From Granulosicoccus sp947495035 (GTDB lineage: Bacteria > Pseudomonadota > Gammaproteobacteria > Granulosicoccales > Granulosicoccaceae), in the NCBI RefSeq assembly GCF_050589605.1, contig NZ_JBNGOO010000008.1: a DNA stretch of 64,000 nucleotides; one strand, given 5' to 3'. This document shows positions 8,413-17,130 of this stretch, piece by piece. A model generated the notes under the pieces. It was not told the origin of the DNA, ran no database searches, and saw only the letters and a list, made by a program, of their open reading frames with translations. Position 1 is the first letter of the stretch; every line of letters begins with the position of its first letter. The position numbers and the translations under genes were made by a program.

Positions 8413-9267
8413 TTACTGCGGTGCGAGCTGGTCCCCTAACTCCACGGCACGATCATGTGCCGCCTGCATCGCCTCGCGAACGATGGCAGGCGTATCCCGA
8501 GCATCGAACACCTGTAGAGCAGCAGCAGTTGTGCCACCTTTGGAGGTGACATTCTCGCGCAGTTGTCCCGGAGGCAGTTCGCGCGTGCGTGCCATGCTGG
8601 CTGCCCCGAAGGCGGTTTCCATGGCCAGGGTTTCTGCAGACTCCGCATCCAGCCCCAGTGCCTGAGCAGCAGCACTCATGTGTTCGATGAGGTAGAAGAA
8701 GTAGGCGGGTCCACTACCGGAGACCGCCGTCACGGCATCCAGCATGGACTCCTTCTCCACCCATAGCGTCACGCCTGCGGTATCGAGCAGCTCGCCTGCC
8801 TGCTGTCGATGCTGTTCCGAGCATTCGTCGGATGCGAACAGCCCGGTTACACCAAGACCCAGCAGTGCCGGAGTATTGGGCATGCAACGGACCACCGCAG
8901 TTCCCCCTGGTAGCCAGGCCTGCATGCTCGATGCCCTGACGCCAGCGGCAACCGAGATGAACAGCGGCGCCAACCGTTGCTGCGTGCCGGCATCGAGCTT
9001 GCCGAAGGCATCTGCAAAATCCCGGCAAACCGGTTCGACGATATGTGGCTTGACCGCTATCACCAGACCCAGTGCTTCGTCCGAGGCTGCCTCGAACAGG
9101 TCTGCAAAGGATGCCGCCGACCGAATGCCGAAGCGTTCCACGACACGATTGCAGGCTTCGGCGTTCGGATCGATGACGGTGACACTGGCAGAGTCAGCGC
9201 CATTGTTGATCAACCCGCCTATGAGACTGCTGGCCATGTTGCCGGCACCGATGAAAACCCATTGCAT
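8413..9267 (-). CDS. proC: Pyrroline-5-carboxylate reductase
   Basis: Catalyses the last step of proline synthesis, NAD(P)H-dependent reduction of 1-pyrroline-5-carboxylate. The 284-residue cytosolic enzyme opens with the dinucleotide-binding motif FIGAGNMASSLIGGL. It has VVRCMPNTPALLGLGVTGLF in mid-protein and the family signature near 235-260 (LPPGQLRENVTSKGGTTAAAL, about residues 234-254). Length is standard. Its ATG overlaps the tal stop codon (TGATG), so proC is translated with transaldolase. The neighbourhood yggT-proC-yggS is conserved, although here tal is inserted between proC and yggS. Confidence 0.96.
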   Translation of the reverse strand: MQWVFIGAGNMASSLIGGLINNGADSASVTVIDPNAEACNRVVERFGIRSAASFADLFEAASDEALGLVIAVKPHIVEPVCRDFADAFGKLDAGTQQRLAPLFISVAAGVRASSMQAWLPGGTAVVRCMPNTPALLGLGVTGLFASDECSEQHRQQAGELLDTAGVTLWVEKESMLDAVTAVSGSGPAYFFYLIEHMSAAAQALGLDAESAETLAMETAFGAASMARTRELPPGQLRENVTSKGGTTAAALQVFDARDTPAIVREAMQAAHDRAVELGDQLAPQ

Positions 9268-10394
9268 CAGCTGGCTACCGTTTGCCGCTTTTCAGCCAGC
9301 ACATCCAGCAGACGGCCGAAGGCTTCTTCGAAGGAGGCGATGCCGGCGCGTTCGAGTTCGTCGGTAATGTCATTGAGCGATATGCCAAGCTCGTTCAGTG
9401 CGGAGATTTCCGAATGAGCTGCGGAGAGGTTCTGTGTCAGTCTGGACTCTGCCACTCCATGATCCTTGAATGCATCCAGTGTGGCAGGCGGCAGCGTATT
9501 GACTGTATCGGGGCCGATCAGTTCCTCTACATAAAGTACATCGGAGTAGTCAGGATTCTTCACGCCGGTGCTGGCCCAGAGAAGTCGTTGCGGGCGAGCT
9601 CCCTGTTCCTTCAGTTTGCCGAACTGTTCACTGCCGAAGAGATTGACGAAGTGACCGTAGGCGACCTTGGCATTGGCGATGGCAATCTTGCCCAGCAAGG
9701 CCTTGGCCGCGTCACTGCCGTTCTCGCTCAGTGCCTTGTCAGCACTGACATCGACACGGCTGACGAAAAAACTGGCTACCGAGGCGATGCGATCGATGTC
9801 GTGGCCATCGGCAAGGCGTCTTTCCAGACCACGAATATAGGCCTGTGCAATTTCGCGATAGCGCGAGATGCTGAACAACAGGGTGACGTTGACGTTGATG
9901 CCCAGAGCCGTCAGCGCTTCGAACGCCTTGACCCCTTCGGAGGTGCCCGGCACCTTGATCATGAGGTTTGGGCGATTGACCCGTTCATGCAGTTCGACGC
10001 CCATGGCGATGGTGCCTGCAGCATCATGCGCCAGATCGGGGGTAACCTCGAGACTGACCATGCCATCCACACCACCGGTCTGTTCGTAGGTGTCTGCAAA
10101 TGCATCGGCGGCTGCCTGGATATCGGGAATGGCCAGCTGATTGAACAGCTCCAGCTGGGTGATGTCGGGTGAACCGGCAACGATCTCGCCAATGGCTTCG
10201 TCGTATTCGCTGGTCTTGGCAATGGCCTGTTCGAAAATGGCAGGGTTGGACGTCAGGCCCATGATCCTGTCATCACGGATCATGGCCTGCAGGTCGCCGT
10301 CGAGCAGGCTTTTCTGGATGTAGTCGAGCCACATGCTCTGACCGATTTCGTAGGCGGCGGCCACCGGGTTGGAAGTGCTGTTCTGTTGGCTCAT
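9267..10394 (-). CDS. tal: Transaldolase
   Basis: Pentose-phosphate enzyme exchanging a dihydroxyacetone unit between sedoheptulose-7-phosphate and glyceraldehyde-3-phosphate through a Schiff base. The 375-residue product has GLTSNPAIFEQAI near residue 46, the catalytic-lysine segment NLMIKVPGTSEG near 142-153, and LLWASTGVKNPDYSDVLYVEELIGPDTVNTLP near 270. The length and this last segment fit the longer transaldolase subfamily rather than the 315-residue E. coli TalB type. It overlaps proC by one base. Its insertion between yggS and proC is not the arrangement I know from Pseudomonas. Confidence 0.93.
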   Translation of the reverse strand: MSQQNSTSNPVAAAYEIGQSMWLDYIQKSLLDGDLQAMIRDDRIMGLTSNPAIFEQAIAKTSEYDEAIGEIVAGSPDITQLELFNQLAIPDIQAAADAFADTYEQTGGVDGMVSLEVTPDLAHDAAGTIAMGVELHERVNRPNLMIKVPGTSEGVKAFEALTALGINVNVTLLFSISRYREIAQAYIRGLERRLADGHDIDRIASVASFFVSRVDVSADKALSENGSDAAKALLGKIAIANAKVAYGHFVNLFGSEQFGKLKEQGARPQRLLWASTGVKNPDYSDVLYVEELIGPDTVNTLPPATLDAFKDHGVAESRLTQNLSAAHSEISALNELGISLNDITDELERAGIASFEEAFGRLLDVLAEKRQTVAS

Positions 10395-10506
10395 GATGAT
10401 GTGTCCTTATTGAGTATGAGTAGTCTACCAAGATTGCCTGTTGTACTGAGGCTGCTTGAATGAGTGATGAATTCTGTCTGTCGAAGTTCGCCTGGTGCCT
10501 GCGTCG

Positions 10507-11229
10507 TCAGTTGTCACGTTGCCCGAATATGGCCGTGCCGATACGCACCAGCGTGGCCCCTTCGGCAATTGCCGCTTCCATGTCAGCACTCATCCCCATG
10601 GACAGGGTGTCCATGCCGGGGTGGCGTTTCTGCAGCGATTGCAGGCATTCATGCAGGCGGGCAAAGACTTGTCGCTGTTCTTCGAAGTCGCTTCGTGGGG
10701 CGGGGATGGCCATCAGACCACGCAGTGTGAGGCCTGGCAGTTCGGCGCACTCGTCAGCCAGTTGGTCGACCTCATCGAACTCGACGCCGGCCTTCGCGGA
10801 TTCATTGTCGGTGTTGACCTGCAGGCAGATGTTCAATGGGGCCATTCCCGCAGGACGTTGTTCGGACAGACGTCTGGCCACCTTGAGCCGGTCGACACCA
10901 TGAGCCCATTGAAAGTGCTCGGCAATACTGGCGGTTTTTCGCGACTGAATGGCTCCGATGAAGTGCCATTGCAGAGTTGCATCATCGAGTGCCAGGATTT
11001 TCTCGACGCCTTCCTCCACGTAATTTTCGCCGAAGGCTCGTTGGCCTGCCTGTATGGCGGCCTGAATGGCAGACAGTGGCTTGCGTTTGCTGACCGCCAG
11101 CAGTTGCACGCTGCCGGGTGATCTGGCATGACGGACTTCATGAGTCCGGATGTCCTGTTGCACCTTCTGCAATACCAGGACAATGTCCGAGGTCTGGCTG
11201 TCGTTCATCTTGGATGTGTCTGTGTTCAC
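10507..11229 (-). CDS. yggS: PLP homeostasis protein YggS/PROSC
   Basis: Pyridoxal-5'-phosphate-binding protein that buffers PLP and influences amino-acid metabolism; not known to be a true enzyme. The 240 residues form an alanine-racemase-like barrel with the PLP lysine in LLAVSKRKPLSAIQ, GQRAFGENYVEEGVEKI, WHFIGAIQSRKTASI, and the phosphate-binding loop near SMGMSADMEAAIAEGATLVRIGTAIFG. An alternative ATG (MNDSQTSD) lies seven codons in. It faces pilT divergently across about 185 bp. Confidence 0.94.
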   Translation of the reverse strand: MNTDTSKMNDSQTSDIVLVLQKVQQDIRTHEVRHARSPGSVQLLAVSKRKPLSAIQAAIQAGQRAFGENYVEEGVEKILALDDATLQWHFIGAIQSRKTASIAEHFQWAHGVDRLKVARRLSEQRPAGMAPLNICLQVNTDNESAKAGVEFDEVDQLADECAELPGLTLRGLMAIPAPRSDFEEQRQVFARLHECLQSLQKRHPGMDTLSMGMSADMEAAIAEGATLVRIGTAIFGQRDN

Positions 11230-11414
11230 GTTATGAAGTCTCGGCGGACGGGTTTTTCCGTCATCAGCAGTTGCCGTGTGGCCGACAGGCTAACAAAAAC
11301 AGGGCAGCGGCCGACACTATGAAAGTAGAGCAGACTCGACCGTGCTGGTCAGCTTGCTCCGATGCTTCTGTTGCAGTCATTGCCTGCACCTCGAATAGAC
11401 AAGGTTCAAGATTC

Positions 11415-12452
11415 ATGGATATCGCTCAACTTCTGACATTCGGCGTCAAGAACGGCGCCTCGGACATGCATTTGTCAGCGGGTCTGCCGCCGATGATACG
11501 CGTCGATGGCGACATGCGTCGGGTCAACGTACCCGCCCTGGACCATGCGGCTGTTCAGGCCATGGTGTACGACATCATGAACGACAAGCAACGCAAGGAC
11601 TATGAAGAGAAGCTGGAGACGGATTTCTCCTTTGAAATACCGGACACTGCCCGATTTCGTGTCAATGCCTTCAATCAGAACCGGGGTTGTGGTGCGGTCT
11701 TCCGAACCATCCCGTCTGAAGTGCTGACACTGGAACAGCTGGGTGCTCCCCGCATCTTTCAGGAAATCTCGGCCTTGCCGCGCGGTATCGTTCTGGTCAC
11801 CGGACCTACAGGCTCCGGCAAGTCCACCACACTGGCCGCCATGATGGACTACAAGAACGAGTCCGAGCTCGGGCATATCCTGACCATCGAGGATCCGATC
11901 GAGTTCGTGCATGAAAGCAAGAAGTGTCTGATCAATCAACGCGAGGTGCATCGCGATACCTATGGCTTCTCCGAAGCCCTGCGTTCTGCGTTGCGTGAGG
12001 ATCCGGATGTGATTCTGGTGGGGGAAATGCGAGACATGGAAACCATCTCGCTGGCTCTGACCGCGGCCGAGACCGGGCATCTGGTCTTCGGCACCCTGCA
12101 CACCAGTTCCGCAGCCAAGACGGTGGATCGAATCGTCGATGTGTTTCCCGCAGGAGAAAAACCCATGGTTCGCTCGATGTTGTCGGAGTCATTGCGGGCA
12201 GTCATATCGCAGACTTTGTTGAAGAAGACCGGAGGCGGTCGAGTTGCGGCACACGAGATCATGATCGGCACACCCGCCATTCGCAACCTGATCCGTGAAG
12301 ACAAGGTAGCGCAGATGTATTCCGCCATTCAGACAGGTCAGGCGCATGGCATGCAGACGCTGGACCAGAACCTCAAGGAACTGGTCAATCGCGGCGTGGT
12401 GGATCTGGCCGAAGCGCGCAAGAAGGCGCAGAACCCCGACAGTCTGATGTAG
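11415..12452 (+). CDS. pilT: Type IV pilus retraction ATPase PilT
   Basis: Hexameric ATPase that depolymerises type IV pili and drives twitching. The 345-residue protein starts MDIAQLLTFGVKNGASDMHLS. It has Walker A GPTGSGKST near 130, an Asp box (ILTIEDPIEFVHESKK), Walker B DPDVILVGEMRD, the His box GHLVFGTLHTSSA and the PilT-specific AIRNLIREDKVAQMYSAIQ segment. The frame is open 99 codons upstream, but that part overlaps the yggS promoter region and is not PilT-like. pilU follows 120 bp downstream. Length matches P. aeruginosa PilT. Confidence 0.97.
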   Translation: MDIAQLLTFGVKNGASDMHLSAGLPPMIRVDGDMRRVNVPALDHAAVQAMVYDIMNDKQRKDYEEKLETDFSFEIPDTARFRVNAFNQNRGCGAVFRTIPSEVLTLEQLGAPRIFQEISALPRGIVLVTGPTGSGKSTTLAAMMDYKNESELGHILTIEDPIEFVHESKKCLINQREVHRDTYGFSEALRSALREDPDVILVGEMRDMETISLALTAAETGHLVFGTLHTSSAAKTVDRIVDVFPAGEKPMVRSMLSESLRAVISQTLLKKTGGGRVAAHEIMIGTPAIRNLIREDKVAQMYSAIQTGQAHGMQTLDQNLKELVNRGVVDLAEARKKAQNPDSLM

Positions 12453-12464
12453 GCAGTCACGTGT

Positions 12465-12482
12465 CGGCGTCGCCAGACGCCG
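12465..12482 (+). terminator. Stem-loop just after pilT
   Basis: A perfect 7-bp inverted repeat CGGCGTC/GACGCCG with a 4-base loop lies 12 bases past the pilT stop and is followed by the T-richer TTCATTGTT. There is no clean U-run, so it may attenuate rather than stop transcription before pilU. Confidence 0.35.
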
Positions 12483-12572
12483 TTCATTGTTACCCGGGCG
12501 ACAGGCCGCTGATGCTGGCGCCGGCAGAATCTGCCATCGGGCAATCGGCATTCTCGGTCTGAGGAACAAGTT

Positions 12573-13739
12573 ATGGATTTGAAGGTCGCCAAGCGATTCA
12601 TGGACGAGCTGCTGGTCAGTCTGTACAAGAAAGGCGGATCTGATCTGTTCATCATCGCCGGCGCTGCGCCTTCCATGCGTATTCACGGCAAGGTGACGCC
12701 GGTCATGGACAAGAAGCTGACCGCCGAGCACACCCTTGCTCTGGCCCAGTGTCTGATGACGGATTCGGAGCGTGAGGAATTCAAGCTGCACAAGGAGTGC
12801 AATTTCGCCATCGCGCTGCCGAAGATCTCACGCTTTCGTGTCAACGCTCTGGTTCAACGCGGTAGCGCAGGGCTGGTGGTGCGGATCATTCCCAACGACA
12901 TTCCCAGCTTTGCCGATCTTCACATGCCGGATATCCTCTCGCAGGTAGCCATGACCAAACGCGGTCTTGTCATATTCGTCGGCGGAACCGGTTCGGGCAA
13001 GTCGACCAGTCTGGCGTCGATGATCGATTACCGTAACGAAAACTCCAACGGCCATATCATCACCATCGAGGATCCGGTGGAATTCGTGCATCACCACAAG
13101 GGCTGCATCGTGACACAACGCGAAGTGGGTACAGACACCGAATCGTTCGAGATCGCCCTGAAGAACACCTTGCGCCAGGCACCCGATGTCATTCTGATCG
13201 GCGAGATCCGGGATCAGAAAACCATGGAACATGCCATCGCCTTTGCCGAAACGGGGCATCTGTGTCTGGCAACGCTGCATGCCAACAATACCAATCAGGC
13301 GCTTGACCGGATCATCAACTTCTTTCCCGAAACCCGGCACAAGCAGTTGTTGCTCGATCTGTCACTCAACATCAAGGCATTCATATCGCAGCGACTGTTG
13401 CCAACTCCCAGCGGCAAGGGGCGTCGAGCTGCCGTGGAAGTCCTGCTCAACACACCGCTGATGTCCGACATGATCATGAAGGGCGAAGTGCACGAGATAA
13501 AGGGGCTGATGAAGAAGAGCAAGGATCAGGGAATGCAGACCTTTGACCAGGCGCTGTTCGAGCTGCTCAATGAAAATGCCATCACCATCGAGGAGGCCAT
13601 GCGCAACGCCGATTCGGTCAATGATCTGCGATTGCGCATCAAGCTCGAAGGTGGCAGTTCGTCGGCGGTCGATGACATGATAGCCAGCACCATGAGTCTG
13701 GAAGACGAAGAGGATGGCGATCAGCGCCTGGCCGGGTGA
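12573..13739 (+). CDS. pilU: PilT-like ATPase PilU
   Basis: Accessory retraction ATPase paralogous to PilT, needed for full-force retraction and surface behaviour. The 388-residue protein has Walker A GGTGSGKSTSLASM near 137, the Asp box ITIEDPVEFVHHHKGC, Walker B APDVILIGEIRDQKTM and the His box GHLCLATLHANNTNQAL. The C-terminal tail (about 345-388, Ser- and Glu-rich, LRIKLEGGSSS) extends beyond PilT and is characteristic of PilU. A good Shine-Dalgarno (GAGGAACA) precedes the ATG. Same strand and order as pilT-pilU in Pseudomonas. Confidence 0.95.
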   Translation: MDLKVAKRFMDELLVSLYKKGGSDLFIIAGAAPSMRIHGKVTPVMDKKLTAEHTLALAQCLMTDSEREEFKLHKECNFAIALPKISRFRVNALVQRGSAGLVVRIIPNDIPSFADLHMPDILSQVAMTKRGLVIFVGGTGSGKSTSLASMIDYRNENSNGHIITIEDPVEFVHHHKGCIVTQREVGTDTESFEIALKNTLRQAPDVILIGEIRDQKTMEHAIAFAETGHLCLATLHANNTNQALDRIINFFPETRHKQLLLDLSLNIKAFISQRLLPTPSGKGRRAAVEVLLNTPLMSDMIMKGEVHEIKGLMKKSKDQGMQTFDQALFELLNENAITIEEAMRNADSVNDLRLRIKLEGGSSSAVDDMIASTMSLEDEEDGDQRLAG

Positions 13740-13876
13740 TCGAGTCGTTTGTCCGAGACGAATCTGCTGGCGCGCATCGGCTCCGTTGCCGTAGTTGCCA
13801 GCAGCGATTTTCCAACCGGCAGCCTCAGACAGGCTAGAATGCGCGCTTTCCCAACGTTTGCCCGTACCCGCTTGTC

Positions 13877-15127
13877 ATGCCGCACAGCTCCTTGTATGCC
13901 AGAGACGTCGATGATCTGATCGCTGAATCGTTGAGTCATGCCGCCGAACTCACCGGAATCAGTGATAGTCCGGAAGTCGTTGTCTCCCCGTATCGCTTCA
14001 ACCCGATCGGCGCGCATATCGATCATCAGGGCGGCACCGTGCTGGCGCGTTGCCTCAATCAGTACACCATCCTGGTGTTCTGGAAAAACACTGACAGACG
14101 CAGTATGGTTCATGCCAGCCTGCAGCCGGGGCTCTGGCAAAGCTGCGAGTTCAGTCCGGATGAACTGAGCGACGAACACGGTTGGGACGCCATGGCTCGC
14201 GCTTCGGTAGCGGCCTTTGCCGACTACCGCGAGATGCGCTACGGGGTGACAGCAGTGGTCAGCGGCACGCTTGTCAGCGGCGGCTTGAGTTCATCGGCGT
14301 CGGTCATACTGGCCTATCTCAGTGCACTGGCCCGGGCCAACGATGTGCAGCTGAGCCCTGCGGAACTGGTAGAGCTGTCGAGGCGGGTCGAGAACGACTA
14401 TCGCAGACTGAATAACGGTATCCAGGATCAGATGTCGATCGCTTTCGGCAGGCGTGACCAATTGTCCATACTGGACGTCGAGGACGTTCAGGCAACGTAT
14501 GTGGGCGACCCGGTGGACAGTTCCTCGGTCTGCTTCCTGATGTGCTACTCCGGTGTGTCCCGCGATCTGGGTGGCTCACCCTTCAATACACGCGTGGCAG
14601 AGTGCCGGGAAGCTGCCAGATTGCTGCATGACAAGGCGGAGCATCTGGGGCAGGTGCCGATCGACAGACGTCTTGGCGCCGCTCTGGCAGCTCTGCCCGA
14701 TATTCCGGCACGGCGGGCAGCACATGTCTATTCCGAGATGCAGCGCGTGCACGATGGAGCGAAGGCCTGGCAGTGTGGTGACTGGCAGACCTTCGGACGG
14801 CTGATGAACGAGTCCTGCCAAAGCTCCATCAATGATTATGAAAGTGGCAGTGAGTGGTTGATTGCCCTGCACGAGATTGCGCGTGGGCTCGATGGCGTCC
14901 ATGGCAATCGCTTCAGTGGTGGTGGTTATGGTGGCTGCCTGTTCATGCTGGCTGACGTGGATGCAGTCGACCGGATTGCCGAGTCTCTGCTCGAGCAATA
15001 CCTGACACGCTATCCGAACCTGAAAGGAGCCGCTCGCATCGTGATAGCCGAGTCGGAGAGCACCGTCAGAATCGTCAGTCCGGATGCCTGTCAACCGGTT
15101 TCCGTTCTGCAGGAGAACCGACTGTGA
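13877..15127 (+). CDS. GHMP sugar-1-kinase, galacturonokinase-like member of the galactokinase family
   Basis: A 416-residue GHMP kinase expected to phosphorylate C1 of a hexose or hexuronate. The three GHMP motifs are visible: the substrate motif SPYRFNPIGAHIDHQGGTV near 36-54, the phosphate loop SGGLSSSASV near 133-142, and FSGGGYGGCLFML near 345. True galactokinases read GRVNLIGEHTDYNDG in the first motif. The AHIDHQGG version is what I remember from plant D-galacturonic acid kinase (GalAK), so galacturonate is the better guess than galactose. It overlaps the nucleotidyltransferase gene by GTGA, a kinase-pyrophosphorylase salvage pair. Family confident, substrate inferred. Confidence 0.85.
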   Translation: MPHSSLYARDVDDLIAESLSHAAELTGISDSPEVVVSPYRFNPIGAHIDHQGGTVLARCLNQYTILVFWKNTDRRSMVHASLQPGLWQSCEFSPDELSDEHGWDAMARASVAAFADYREMRYGVTAVVSGTLVSGGLSSSASVILAYLSALARANDVQLSPAELVELSRRVENDYRRLNNGIQDQMSIAFGRRDQLSILDVEDVQATYVGDPVDSSSVCFLMCYSGVSRDLGGSPFNTRVAECREAARLLHDKAEHLGQVPIDRRLGAALAALPDIPARRAAHVYSEMQRVHDGAKAWQCGDWQTFGRLMNESCQSSINDYESGSEWLIALHEIARGLDGVHGNRFSGGGYGGCLFMLADVDAVDRIAESLLEQYLTRYPNLKGAARIVIAESESTVRIVSPDACQPVSVLQENRL

Positions 15128-15843
15128 GCGGCTCGCCGGTTCGTCGAGCCGTGCTTCTGGCAGCCGGACGGGGGTCACGCCTGCGTCCCCATACGGATAC
15201 CACACCCAAGCCATTGCTGGTACACCGGGGCAAACCGACTCTGGATTATCTGCTGGATTCGCTGCAGGCAGTGGGGGTCGACGACATCGTGCTGGTCACC
15301 CATCATCTGCACGAGCAGGTGGAAACCTATGCCGAGCAGCGCGCTGCGTCCCATGATCAGCGTGTGCGCTGTGTCCGGCAATCGCATCTGTTCGGAACCG
15401 CCCATGCCTTGCAGGCTGTCATCGAGGCAACACCGGATATCGTGGCAGCACCGTTCGTGCTCAGCGCCACCGACTACATCGTGCCGCGGGATTTCTTCGT
15501 CGAACTGCTGAATTTTCATGCTGCCCACGACGGACAGTTGAGCGTCAGTCTCAAGCAGCTGGAACTTGCGGAACTGGCAAAACGGTCGAGCGTGCGATTC
15601 AATGATGATCAGTCGCTGGCAGAGATCGTCGAGAAGCCCGAGCCGGGAACGGCGCCCAGTTCCATCGGTGCGAATCTGACTTTCGTGCTGCCGCCCGACA
15701 TCACGCCCTATGTGCTGGAGGTTCCCATGTCCTCCCGCGGCGAGCAGGAAGTCCAGCACGCGATCAATCAATGGCTAGCCGACAAGGGCAGGGCCTATGG
15801 GCTGGTGCAGGCGATTCCGCCGGAATGGCAGATGCCGGCCTGA
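15124..15843 (+). CDS. Sugar-1-phosphate nucleotidyltransferase (NTP_transferase family)
   Basis: A 239-residue GT-A-fold enzyme that would convert the sugar-1-phosphate from the preceding kinase into an NDP-sugar. The N-terminus has the nucleotide-binding signature LLAAGRGSRLRPHTDTTPKP. A metal-binding Asp is likely in SATDYIVPRDF, and EIVEKPEPG fits the sugar-contact strand. It starts with GTG overlapping the kinase TGA by 4 nt. The size and coupling resemble MurU of the AmgK-MurU salvage pair, but the kinase partner is of another family. A UDP-uronate product is possible and is inference only. Confidence 0.85.
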   Translation: MSGSPVRRAVLLAAGRGSRLRPHTDTTPKPLLVHRGKPTLDYLLDSLQAVGVDDIVLVTHHLHEQVETYAEQRAASHDQRVRCVRQSHLFGTAHALQAVIEATPDIVAAPFVLSATDYIVPRDFFVELLNFHAAHDGQLSVSLKQLELAELAKRSSVRFNDDQSLAEIVEKPEPGTAPSSIGANLTFVLPPDITPYVLEVPMSSRGEQEVQHAINQWLADKGRAYGLVQAIPPEWQMPA

Positions 15844-15850
15844 GCCTGTC

Positions 15851-16804
15851 CTACTGATTGCCCAGCAGACGCTGTGCGGCCGTTCGCTTCAGGAGTTCAC
15901 CACCAGCCAGCCATTTGTTCAACTGTGTCCCTGGTCGACGGTGTCTGCTGCCATGACCCGAATCGATCAGTGAAGCCAGAGAGTTGCCAACGGTATTGAA
16001 CAGGGTGTCGGGTGCATAGTTGTCGAGCCAGGCTTGTCTGGCCTCTTGTCCACGATTGTCCGCTTCGCCCTCCATGGCCGATAACAGACCCGGAATCGAG
16101 CGGATGCGACGCTCTTCGACCTGAATGGCGAAGCTCCAGTCGGTTTCGGGCGGTGGGGCCCATTGGTCCGAGATGATCACCGGGACGCGTCCCGCTTCCA
16201 GCGTCTCGTATAGCCTGATCGACGAGGTGCCGATGCCGCGCGGACAGAGCACGAAGCGACTGGCAGCGAGCGTGCTGGCATATTCTCTGCCCCGCACTTG
16301 CATCTCGGCGGGTTCGCTATCCCAGACGTTGAAGTCCGAGGTGTCTCTGAGCAGGGCATCGCGGTGTTGCAGTTGCATGATGGTGCGTCTGCAGCCATGG
16401 CTCATCGATCCCATGAACGAGAACAGATAGCGTGTTTCCCTGTCGCTGGAGTAGATATTGCTGACATAGGGGTTGGGTGAATACAGATACGCAAACGGTC
16501 GGTGCCGAGTCGGATCGTGATGTCGTCTGGTGAGACAGCAGTAGAGTCCGGGCAGCACGTCCCATGGGCGATCCATCTCGTTGTACATGTAGACCTTGTC
16601 GGGGTAATCGGCCACCAGGACGTGTTGCAACAGCTGACGGAAAAGCAGGTCGTCGAAGTGGGTGTTTTCGACAAACAGAATGGCATCAGCCTCTGCAGGG
16701 TCTGCACAGAGCTCGTGTTCACCGACTCGGTCGAGAAGAGCAACGCCAGTCAGGGCATCGAGACCGGTATGCGTGTCATAGGCTGAGGTGAGGTGGAGTT
16801 TCAT
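15851..16804 (-). CDS. Exostosin (GT47-like) family glycosyltransferase
   Basis: A 317-residue soluble protein. The C-terminal half carries the exostosin signature: RFVLCPRGIGTSSIRLYETLEAGRVPVIISD near 182-212, followed by WSFAIQVEERRIRSIPGLL. The first half contains YLFSFMGSMSHGCRRTIM, also typical. Exostosin-family enzymes transfer sugars such as GlcNAc, GlcA, galactose or arabinose. It converges on the nucleotidyltransferase gene with only 7 bp between stop codons, so the sugar kinase, nucleotidyltransferase and this transferase may act on one polysaccharide. No membrane segment or signal is seen. The acceptor is unknown. Confidence 0.8.
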   Translation of the reverse strand: MKLHLTSAYDTHTGLDALTGVALLDRVGEHELCADPAEADAILFVENTHFDDLLFRQLLQHVLVADYPDKVYMYNEMDRPWDVLPGLYCCLTRRHHDPTRHRPFAYLYSPNPYVSNIYSSDRETRYLFSFMGSMSHGCRRTIMQLQHRDALLRDTSDFNVWDSEPAEMQVRGREYASTLAASRFVLCPRGIGTSSIRLYETLEAGRVPVIISDQWAPPPETDWSFAIQVEERRIRSIPGLLSAMEGEADNRGQEARQAWLDNYAPDTLFNTVGNSLASLIDSGHGSRHRRPGTQLNKWLAGGELLKRTAAQRLLGNQ

Positions 16805-17130
16805 GGTAGGTACACGCGGATGCCTGCGTCCCTCGGTGTGGCAGTCGGAGTGCCAGTGGCGGTTACTTGTTTATCGACGGTACGCCTCGGATGTTTATCG
16901 AAATGGCAGCCGATCGGCAAAATGTATCTACCGAGGTCGGTAGTCGGTGCATTCTGTGATGTCCATCTGACTCTGTTGCGCCATGGCCGGACATCACGTC
17001 GCCGCGATTGGGGGGCATGTCTCAATTCCGGCATGTGAAGGCCATTGTCGCCCCTGGCCGGGCCTGATGTGGCTGTCACTGCGTACATAATCCGGACTGG
17101 ATACTCTCTTTCATCTGATCCGGGTCGCCC
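16805..17130. other. Divergent intergenic region between the exostosin and DUF5060 genes
   Basis: 326 bp that must contain both promoters. A TACATAAT -10-like octamer lies at about 17084-17091, ahead of the DUF5060 gene, without a convincing -35. The motif TGTTTATCGA/TTGTTTATCGA occurs twice (near 16868 and 16890). No gene-like frame. Confidence 0.35.

Noticed and set aside
13877..15127. Plain galactokinase annotation
   Set aside because: The first GHMP motif departs from the GalK consensus and matches the uronate-kinase type better; no galactose genes are nearby.
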